A DNA stretch of 7,222 bases from Lachnospiraceae bacterium. Its GTDB lineage: Bacteria; Bacillota_A; Clostridia; Lachnospirales; Lachnospiraceae. Location: contig SFGN01000093.1 in NCBI GenBank assembly GCA_004556565.1, positions 1-7,222 on the forward strand. Direction: 5' to 3'. This document shows positions 1-4,447 of this stretch, piece by piece (within the stretch, counting starts at the first letter, position 1; each line of letters opens with the position of its first letter). Under the pieces are notes generated by a model, which was not told the DNA's origin, made no database searches, and worked only from the letters and a program-made list of their open reading frames with translations. The translations under genes were made by a program, and so were the position numbers.

Positions 1-4
1 TTTA

Positions 5-274
5 ATGAAAAATTTGGATCGTAAAGTCACGCTGCTATGTCCTCTTTGCGGTAATGATCAGTTTTCATCATTGGACGAAGAGTTTGAAGATCTTCTTCAC
101 GCAAGTGACGATGTACGAGTTCGCTGCTCTGATTGTGGTTCGGAATACACGAAACGAGAGTTGCTCGATAGTAATGCCGTAATAATCGATAATGCTGTAG
201 ATGAGCTTGCGCAAGATGCAGTCAAAGAACTTGAAAAAGAATTAAAGAAAGCGATGAAAAAATGGAAGTTTTGA
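5..274 (+). CDS. Small zinc-ribbon protein (ECs_2282-like)
   Basis: An 89-residue soluble protein. Two CxxC knuckles, C12-C15 (CPLCG) and C41-C44 (CSDCG), are 25 residues apart and would bind one zinc ion in a ribbon fold. The spacer is acidic (DEEFEDLL), and the tail from about residue 62 is a charged, Lys/Glu-rich helix likely to form a coiled coil. It resembles the small putative zinc-binding proteins found in prophages and islands (ECs_2282-like, recalled by pattern, not searched). Zinc ribbons of this size can bind nucleic acid or protein; nothing here says which. The start lies 4 bases from the window edge, so its ribosome binding site is not visible. The next gene starts inside its last 13 bases in another frame, which implies coupled translation of the pair. 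Confidence 0.75.
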   Translation: MKNLDRKVTLLCPLCGNDQFSSLDEEFEDLLHASDDVRVRCSDCGSEYTKRELLDSNAVIIDNAVDELAQDAVKELEKELKKAMKKWKF

Positions 275-768
275 TTAGCACATTGAAGGAAATGGTGCCC
301 TTCATAAAAGATTGGGGTGCGCTGATCATCGCAGGTATATCTCTGTTAGTTGCCATCATTTCGCTGATTAAATCTTCAAAGGCACAACGCCTCCAGAACA
401 AGGTTAATGAACTGGAACTCAAGATTAAGCAGAATGAACTGGACAAGATAGCCAAGGAGAAGGAAGATTCGGTACTTGCATGCGTTGAGGCAAGATTTAT
501 TACTGTGGGCAAAGGCAAGCACAGACTGAAAGTTTGGAATTCTGGAAATGCGACCGCTTATAATGTAACTGCCCGATTTGATGGTGATGTTGGAATTATG
601 ATTATGGATCGAGAAAAGCAGCCTTTTGAAGAATTGGAGGCAAGAAAAAGCTATGAATTGATTCTAATCACGCATAATGGTTCTGCATCAAAGTTTAGAA
701 TAATCACTGAATGGACAGATTCGAACGGCAAGCAGCATACCAAAACACAAATGGGCGATTTTTCGTAA
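262..768 (+). CDS. Membrane-anchored coiled-coil protein with beta-rich C-terminal domain
   Basis: A 168-residue protein of no family I can name. Residues 18-36 form one hydrophobic segment, residues 38-67 are a Lys/Glu-rich amphipathic helix (probable coiled coil), and residues 70-160 read as alternating beta strands. The stretch KVWNSGNATAYNV (90-102) matches the N-x-G-x-A-x-N-V pattern often seen in immunoglobulin-like or transglutaminase-associated domains of bacterial surface or accessory proteins. By the positive-inside rule, with lysines straight after the membrane segment, the coiled coil and beta domain probably face the cytoplasm. The start overlaps the preceding zinc-ribbon gene by 13 bases and has only a weak purine-rich ribosome binding site, fitting translational coupling. 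The two products may act as a pair. Confidence 0.7.
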   Translation: MEVLISTLKEMVPFIKDWGALIIAGISLLVAIISLIKSSKAQRLQNKVNELELKIKQNELDKIAKEKEDSVLACVEARFITVGKGKHRLKVWNSGNATAYNVTARFDGDVGIMIMDREKQPFEELEARKSYELILITHNGSASKFRIITEWTDSNGKQHTKTQMGDFS

Positions 769-820
769 ATTTACTTATGTTTGTTTTGTTTCGGACTACA
801 AATCACATTTGATAATTGAG

Positions 821-827
821 AGGAGGG
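821..827 (+). promoter_or_regulatory. Ribosome binding site fixing the start of the DUF2971 gene
   Basis: AGGAGGG sits 6 bases before the ATG at 834. It rules out the in-frame TTG at 816, which lies upstream of this site and would place it inside the coding region. Confidence 0.85.
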
Positions 828-833
828 TTATCA

Positions 834-1841
834 ATGGATCACAATGATCGAGAACAATTTTGGATAACATTATGTTCTTTGCCCGGAAATGATATTGTGG
901 CAGAACGAGAACAACTATTCAAATCAATTAAGTATCCAAAGTTACTTTTTCGGTATCGTCCTGTCAGCACAAAAAGCTTGGAAGCGCTCAGAACAAACAA
1001 GCTCTACTTTTCTTCTGCGAATTATTATGACGATCCTTTTGATACCTTTCTTCACATCGACATTGAAGCGATCCGGAATGAGTATCTAAGTGCATTCCAG
1101 ACTCCGGAAAGTACAGAAGCTGTTGTGGAGGGCGTTAAGTCATTGCTTGGGGGCGTTCTCTCCGAGGAGCAAGCAGCGCAGTTTACAGTTGAGAATGTGA
1201 CAAACGCACTTTCTCACGGGCTTACCGAAAGCTTTTTGAATGCAGCACTTTCACTCCGTGATGAAGTTAAAAAAGATACGTGGTCAGTTTGTTTCTCCGA
1301 AAATGGGTTTAATGAGGTTCTGTGGCTGAAATACGCAGATCAGCACAGAGGGTTTGTTCAAATCTACGACCTCGAAAACAATGACAACTTCTTATGCGGC
1401 AAGCAGGAAAAATGTGCAAATTGCGGAATCAAGAACTACGGAACGCCGCTATATCCAATTTATTATTCGGACACGCCTTATGATGCAACAAAATTTGCGA
1501 AATTCGTTATGCTCCGTAAAATAGCAGAGACAACCGCAACTCAGATTCCTCCGGAGCTATATGCAGATATGGGAAGTGCTTTATGGGAACAGGAAAGAAC
1601 GACCCTAATCAAAAAAGAGTGCCATAAATACGATGAAGAATGGCGAATGATAACTGGCTGCATTATGAAGCCGCCGGTTATGATGGAATGGATCCCAAGC
1701 GGTATAATTCTTGGTCTGCGAATGGACGTAGCAGAAGAAAATCTTGTTGTAAGTATGGCAAAAGAGGCTGGGATCAAAAACATTTATAAATCCTACATAA
1801 ATGCTCAAAACAAGCTGGATGCTTATCTTTTAAAAGTGTAA
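834..1841 (+). CDS. DUF2971 domain protein
   Basis: A 335-residue soluble protein with the order of motifs typical of DUF2971: LFRYRP (38-43), a Leu/Ser-rich helix ending in KLYFSSANYYDDPFD (56-70, the usual N/DDPFD), CFSE (153-156), a Trp-x-x-Tyr-Ala-x-x-His-x-Gly block (LWLKYADQHRGF, 163-174), the acidic-Trp-Arg motif EEWRMI (268-273), and a late PSGIILGLRM strand (288-297). Length is normal for the family, so it looks complete. The biochemical activity is not something I can state. DUF2971 genes are frequent accessory genes in islands and prophages. The conserved early Arg, middle Ser/His and late Glu recall the general layout of ADP-ribosyltransferase-like folds, but that is only a guess. 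A CxxC pair (C194, C197) sits in a loop. The 65-base gap upstream suggests separate expression from the first two genes, although no strong promoter is evident. Confidence 0.85.
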   Translation: MDHNDREQFWITLCSLPGNDIVAEREQLFKSIKYPKLLFRYRPVSTKSLEALRTNKLYFSSANYYDDPFDTFLHIDIEAIRNEYLSAFQTPESTEAVVEGVKSLLGGVLSEEQAAQFTVENVTNALSHGLTESFLNAALSLRDEVKKDTWSVCFSENGFNEVLWLKYADQHRGFVQIYDLENNDNFLCGKQEKCANCGIKNYGTPLYPIYYSDTPYDATKFAKFVMLRKIAETTATQIPPELYADMGSALWEQERTTLIKKECHKYDEEWRMITGCIMKPPVMMEWIPSGIILGLRMDVAEENLVVSMAKEAGIKNIYKSYINAQNKLDAYLLKV

Positions 1842-1890
1842 TCTTTCCAACCAGTACCTGAGCAATTGAAATGAGGTAACTTGGAATGAG

Positions 1891-2382
1891 GTGATTTGCC
1901 TGATTGACCGAATTGTACATGAGATTCATATAGCTTTGTCCCATGAACTGTATTTGTCAGCGTTAGCACTTGCGCTGACTTTACCTGACACCTGTGGAAA
2001 AGCTGAATATCCCAACGAGGATTACAACGGCGTGCGCTATAAAAACTGGTGCAGCCAATATGTTATTACAGATAGATGTGATTCTCCATACGGATATGAT
2101 ATGCCCTATCTAAACGAGGAAATTATTTATAGTTTGCGTAATTGTCTGCTTCACCAAAGCACACCAAACGTGGAGCAATCCAAAATTCACGAATCTCGGT
2201 GCAAGGTTGATAAATTCGAGCTTGTCATAACCGGAGAAGATGGTGCTAACGGTGATCTGAGCATGGTCGCCTATCCTGCCTGTTTCAGCAGCACTTGTAC
2301 TTCTTTTTCATCCAGCTCAAGGCCGAAGGCCAATGCGATCACCTTGTCTCGCGAGGGATACTTTTTCCCCAAAAATATCTGA
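1891..2382 (+). CDS. Probable 3'-truncated gene; RNxxxH (HEPN-like) motif protein
   Basis: The first ~115 residues look like a real protein: an N-terminal helix (IDRIVHEIHIAL), a conserved-looking block LALALTLPDTCGKAEYPNE (25-43), RYKNWCSQY (49-57), and MPYLNEEIIYSLRNCLLHQ (71-89). R83-x4-H88 in LRNCLLH matches the Rx4-6H motif of HEPN-domain ribonucleases; membership is not proven. It is similar to small Bacillota hypothetical proteins that, as I recall, continue after KFELVI. Here the last ~45 residues, from about 2250 on, are the complement of the regulator gene on the other strand and have no protein-like character (CFSSTCTSFSSSS). The 3' end therefore appears replaced and the gene is possibly non-functional. 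The start is uncertain: GTG 1891 has weak spacing to a site, while GAGGTGA (1887-1893) is best placed for a CTG at 1900. Confidence 0.5.
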   Translation: MICLIDRIVHEIHIALSHELYLSALALALTLPDTCGKAEYPNEDYNGVRYKNWCSQYVITDRCDSPYGYDMPYLNEEIIYSLRNCLLHQSTPNVEQSKIHESRCKVDKFELVITGEDGANGDLSMVAYPACFSSTCTSFSSSSRPKANAITLSREGYFFPKNI

Positions 2383-2570
2383 TATACGTAGGCCTTATTT
2401 AGGTTTGAACGACGCACAACGTCTGCCTTGGTGCAGTCTTTTCTTTTCAGCCACCGCTCCAAATACTCCGGCAGACTATCGATCTGCATCTCACCGCGAT
2501 TCTCTGCAAAGTAGTCCAGAATATTATCAGACCGGGAAATCTCATGCGCCAGCTCATCTGTTGTTTTCAT
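2271..2570 (-). CDS. Xre-type helix-turn-helix regulator, probably C-terminally shortened
   Basis: A 99-residue DNA-binding protein. After an acidic N-terminal helix (MKTTDELAHEI, residues 1-11) comes the helix-turn-helix domain at 34-80: YLERWLKRKDCTKADVVRRS, then recognition helix NKAYVYQIFLGKK (58-70), then SRDKVIALAFGL. This matches a Clostridia family in which a C-terminal tail usually follows the LLKxAG motif, often beginning with a hydrophobic stretch and LYPR-like residues. Here a TAG comes straight after LLKQAG, so about 35-45 residues may be missing; in-frame codons after the stop read A-T-M-L. The ATG at 2570 is chosen over an upstream start at 2648 because AGAGGTGA lies 5 bases before it and the family begins with this MKTT segment. 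It is divergent from a small membrane-peptide gene and overlaps the truncated gene on the other strand by 112 bases. Confidence 0.8.
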   Translation of the reverse strand: MKTTDELAHEISRSDNILDYFAENRGEMQIDSLPEYLERWLKRKDCTKADVVRRSNLNKAYVYQIFLGKKYPSRDKVIALAFGLELDEKEVQVLLKQAG

Positions 2571-2575
2571 TGATC

Positions 2576-2583
2576 TCACCTCT
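2576..2583 (-). promoter_or_regulatory. Ribosome binding site of the Xre regulator
   Basis: On the minus strand AGAGGTGA lies 5 bases ahead of the ATG at 2570. It decides the start in favour of MKTTDEL and against the upstream start at 2648, which would put the operator palindrome inside the coding sequence. Confidence 0.75.
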
Positions 2584-2600
2584 GCCAATATATTACTCTT

Positions 2601-2609
2601 ATTATAGCA
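2601..2609 (-). promoter_or_regulatory. Extended -10 promoter of the Xre regulator
   Basis: Read on the minus strand this is TGC followed by a perfect TATAAT, an extended -10 element. Transcription would start near 2594, about 24 bases before the ATG at 2570. There is no good TTGACA box; its place is taken by the centre of the palindrome at 2607-2643. A bound repressor would therefore block this promoter. Confidence 0.6.
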
Positions 2610-2643
2610 CAAAAAGGTTAGCTGACAGCTAACCTTTTTGTGC
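2607..2643. repeat. Perfect 37-bp palindrome, probable operator in the divergent promoter region
   Basis: Arms GCACAAAAAGGTTAGCT (2607-2623) and AGCTAACCTTTTTGTGC (2627-2643) are exact inverted copies around GAC. The palindrome touches the regulator's extended -10 box on one side and lies 8 bases before a weaker extended -10 (2652-2660) for the small peptide gene on the other. This placement fits an operator for the adjacent Xre protein controlling both directions. It could instead be a hairpin in RNA, but no U-tract follows on either strand beyond the stem, which argues against a simple terminator. Confidence 0.65.
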
Positions 2644-2651
2644 TTCAATTT

Positions 2652-2660
2652 TGTTACTAT
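2652..2660 (+). promoter_or_regulatory. Candidate extended -10 for the small membrane-peptide gene
   Basis: TGT followed by TACTAT gives a TGn-extended -10 with two mismatches to TATAAT. Transcription would start near 2667 and leave a leader of about 29 bases. There is no clear -35; the right arm of the palindrome occupies that position. Confidence 0.35.
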
Positions 2661-2695
2661 GTAGGCAGAACCAAATCAAGAAAGGAGCACCTAAC

Positions 2696-2851
2696 ATGAT
2701 CTCGGCAGTACTCTCTATTGTCCTTGTCAACATTCTCTATCGGCTATACGCAAAGCTGATTGGTGCAGACGTAATGCTCTTCAGCGGGAAGAAAAAGCTC
2801 GCCGCTTACGTCGTCGTATGGGCCCTTCTCTTTGCGTCTACCGGAATATAG
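2696..2851 (+). CDS. Small hydrophobic membrane peptide (51 residues)
   Basis: Starts at an ATG preceded by AAAGGAG (2681-2687) with an 8-base spacer, a good ribosome binding site. The product has a hydrophobic N-terminal segment (residues 2-15, SAVLSIVLVNILYR), a short polar middle with GKKK (31-34 region) and a second hydrophobic segment (about 36-50, AAYVVVWALLFASTG), so it should sit in the membrane as a hairpin. It is followed 3 bases later by a strong terminator, so it is a one-gene unit. It is divergent from an Xre regulator across a long palindrome. Size, hydrophobicity and context are compatible with a membrane-active toxin or a small regulatory membrane peptide. I recognise no family, and function is not shown. 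Confidence 0.6.
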   Translation: MISAVLSIVLVNILYRLYAKLIGADVMLFSGKKKLAAYVVVWALLFASTGI

Positions 2852-2854
2852 CAA

Positions 2855-2886
2855 AACTGCGACGAACTCTCTCGTCGCAGTTCTTT
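2855..2886 (+). terminator. Rho-independent terminator after the membrane-peptide gene
   Basis: An 11-bp perfect stem (AACTGCGACGA, 2855-2865, with TCGTCGCAGTT, 2872-2882) with a 6-base loop is followed by CTTTT. On the minus strand the same stem ends in TTTTG, so it could also stop transcripts of the second Xre gene. Confidence 0.85.
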
Positions 2887-2956
2887 TCGAAAAATCGACC
2901 GTCTTTGACATTCTTAACGCAAACCCCCGATATAATACGAACAACTTTTCTTCTCT

Positions 2957-3280
2957 TTACTGCTTCATTAAAAAAAGTTTCAGCACATCCTCTGCGAGCT
3001 TCAATTCTCTCTCCGTGCAGCGTGACAGCAATTCCTGCACACCGGAAGCGTCTCCCGGATCATAACCGGAACCGTAAATAATATATTCCATCGGCAGGTG
3101 CATGGACTGTGACAGCTTAATGAGGGTATCGATGGACATCTGTGATGTCCCAACTTCCAACTGTCCGTAATAGCCCGTACCGATATCGGCAAGTTCAGAC
3201 ATTTTTTCGCGGGTCAGTCCCAGTTCCTGCCGCCGCTGCCGCAGGCGCTGGCCGATCTCAATAAGCTGTTGCTTTTCCAT
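2957..3280 (-). CDS. Xre-family helix-turn-helix regulator
   Basis: A 107-residue protein with a canonical Xre/Cro-CI domain at residues 7-66: IGQRLRQRRQELGLTREKMSE, turn, then the recognition helix around DIGTGYYGQLEVGTSQMSI (32-50) and SIDTLIKLSQSMHLPMEYIIYG. The C-terminal part (75-107) is helical and may mediate dimerisation; ERELKLAEDVLKLFL (90-104) looks like a small bundle or zipper helix. AGAGGTGG (3290-3297) lies 9 bases ahead of the ATG. It is divergent from the zinc-ribbon membrane operon with only 104 bases between start codons, so it probably controls that operon and itself. It is unlike the first Xre protein in sequence. Whether it represses or activates cannot be told. Confidence 0.88.
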   Translation of the reverse strand: MEKQQLIEIGQRLRQRRQELGLTREKMSELADIGTGYYGQLEVGTSQMSIDTLIKLSQSMHLPMEYIIYGSGYDPGDASGVQELLSRCTERELKLAEDVLKLFLMKQ

Positions 3281-3305
3281 TACGTTTCACCACCTCTTTT
3301 TCGTT

Positions 3306-3311
3306 ATTGTA
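3306..3311 (-). promoter_or_regulatory. Candidate -10 box of the second Xre gene
   Basis: The minus strand reads TACAAT, one mismatch from TATAAT, about 25 bases before the ATG at 3280. The -35 is poor (TTATCA at 3327-3332, 15-base spacing). It overlaps the -35 of the opposite promoter, so the two promoters would compete. Confidence 0.35.
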
Positions 3312-3335
3312 AAGGATAAAAAGATGTGATAAAAT
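3308..3335 (+). promoter_or_regulatory. Promoter of the zinc-ribbon membrane operon
   Basis: TTGTAA (3308-3313), a 16-base spacer, and TAAAAT (3330-3335) preceded by TGA, an extended -10. Transcription would start near 3342. The palindrome TATCGATA (3347-3354) lies just downstream and could be a regulator half-site or operator core. Confidence 0.5.
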
Positions 3336-3384
3336 ACGCTATAAGATATCGATACTCGCTATTTTCTGATATGGAGGGCAATTT

Positions 3385-4080
3385 ATGTACTGCCGATTTT
3401 GCGGCGCAGAAAATCCAGATGAAGCTGTTTTCTGCAAAAAATGCGGAAAGAAGCTGACCGCAGCAGAACTTGAAAATGCGCAGAGTGTTTCAGCGTCTTC
3501 GCCCACGCCGCAAGCCGTTCCTCCTGTGCAGCAAAATTTTGCTATTTCATGTCCGTACTGTCACGCAGGAGGAGAAAGCTGCCATCCCATTGTAAAAACA
3601 GATGTTCAAACCTCTGGCGGAGGATACGGGTTCTGGAACGGATGCTGTGGGCTGATTTTGTTGGGGCCTGTCGGATTGTTGTGCGGTGCCTGTGGAAGCT
3701 CTGTTAAAACAAAGGTGCGAAACGAAACATGGTGGATCTGCCAAAAGTGCGGAAAGGAATTCATATCCAAGCAGTCTGCAATAGAACGGGCGAATTTATC
3801 CATGCAGACGGCAGCGCTCTATTCTCTGATTGCTGCATTGATTGTGGGTTACTCTGTGTGCGACAGTGAGATCAGCAGCCTCTGGATCGTGGCAATTGCA
3901 GTACTTGTAATTATCGGACTGTGGGCATCTATTCCGATGTCTATGGTAGAAAGCTCCGGACTACCTATAGAGCAGCTCCTGACGCCAGAAGAAAAGTCTT
4001 CTTTCCGCACAAAGTTCATACTTCTGTGTGCAGTAAGCATTTTAGGCGGGTTATTGCTTGGTGTCGCTTCAATTGGATAA
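3385..4080 (+). CDS. Zinc-ribbon membrane protein, operon gene 1
   Basis: A 231-residue protein. Residues 3-20 are a classic zinc-ribbon knuckle pair (C3, C6, C17, C20; YCRFCG and FCKKCG). A Ser/Pro/Gln linker (34-52) leads to a second set, C56-C59 (CPYC) and C119-C122 (CQKCG), split by a 59-residue Gly/Cys-rich insert that holds C87, C88, C100 and C103 and a hydrophobic core (LILLGPVGLLCGACG, 90-104). Three further hydrophobic segments follow (about 142-158, 165-183, 210-230), so the C-terminal half is membrane-embedded and the ribbons probably face the cytoplasm. GGAGG (3373-3377) is 7 bases before the ATG. It is first in a three-gene operon and shares its N-terminal ribbon type with gene 3. 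No enzymatic motif is visible; a role as a metal-dependent membrane scaffold or sensor is an inference. Confidence 0.85.
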   Translation: MYCRFCGAENPDEAVFCKKCGKKLTAAELENAQSVSASSPTPQAVPPVQQNFAISCPYCHAGGESCHPIVKTDVQTSGGGYGFWNGCCGLILLGPVGLLCGACGSSVKTKVRNETWWICQKCGKEFISKQSAIERANLSMQTAALYSLIAALIVGYSVCDSEISSLWIVAIAVLVIIGLWASIPMSMVESSGLPIEQLLTPEEKSSFRTKFILLCAVSILGGLLLGVASIG

Positions 4081-4093
4081 ACACAAAATACAT

Positions 4094-4447
4094 ATGACTC
4101 TCATGAAAATCGGGCACTGTTCAGGATGCCATCAAAAGCCGGAACGAAGTTTTTTCTGGAACGGCTATCAGTTTCCTGTCTGTGCCCGCTGTACAGGAGT
4201 CATCATTGGTCAAGCAATAGGTATGTTATCCTATTCTGTTTATGAAATGCCATGGAATCAGAGTAGCTTCTTTCTTTTTCTGATGTTTCTGGATTGGTTT
4301 TTGCAGAGGATGAAACTGCTGCAATCCACGAATACCCGCAGACTGATGACAGGGCTTTTATGTGGGTATGCTCTGGGGCAATGCTATATCGCCGTTCTTT
4401 TGAAAGCAATTCAAATCATAAGCAATTATTTAGGAGGGATTATATGA
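4094..4447 (+). CDS. DUF2085 membrane protein, operon gene 2
   Basis: A 117-residue protein with the signature motifs of DUF2085: CHQKPERSF (12-20), YQFPVCARCTG (25-35), a central LDWFLQ (66-71, in place of the usual acidic/DG motif), and TRRLMTGLLCGYALG (81-95). Hydrophobic stretches at about 36-48, 58-70 and 86-112 make it an integral membrane protein. The Cys/His residues (C9, C12, H13, C30, C33) could bind a metal; the family's function is unknown to me. The start is a choice: ATG 4094 fits the usual short lead before CHQ; ATG 4103 is possible; a TTG at 4058, with AGGCGGG 7 bases ahead, would overlap gene 1 by 23 bases and give 12 more residues. Its stop overlaps the start of gene 3 (ATGA, 4444-4447), so the two are translationally coupled. 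Confidence 0.8.
   Translation: MTLMKIGHCSGCHQKPERSFFWNGYQFPVCARCTGVIIGQAIGMLSYSVYEMPWNQSSFFLFLMFLDWFLQRMKLLQSTNTRRLMTGLLCGYALGQCYIAVLLKAIQIISNYLGGII
4432..4438 (+). promoter_or_regulatory. Ribosome binding site fixing the start of operon gene 3
   Basis: AGGAGGG, 5 bases before the ATG at 4444, inside the end of the DUF2085 gene. It rules out an in-frame upstream start at 4294, which would add 50 residues that are only an out-of-frame reading of the DUF2085 gene. Confidence 0.9.

Noticed and set aside
786..816. Promoter-like TTGTTT and GATAAT before the DUF2971 gene.
   Set aside because: Spacing is 19 bases and the start would fall on the ribosome binding site, leaving almost no leader.
1871..1893. 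Two mini reading frames ATG-AGG-TAA and ATG-AGG-TGA in a row before the truncated gene, using the AGG codon read by the target tRNA-Arg(CCT).
   Set aside because: Each is simply a GAGGT(G/A)A ribosome binding site preceded by AT; a regulatory role cannot be supported.
2333..2632. Plus-strand open frame opposite the first Xre gene.
   Set aside because: No family motif, no ribosome binding site, and fully antisense to a well-supported regulator.
2607..2643. Bidirectional terminator at the palindrome.
   Set aside because: The T runs are inside the stem, no U-tract follows the stem, and the adjoining extended -10 makes an operator more likely.
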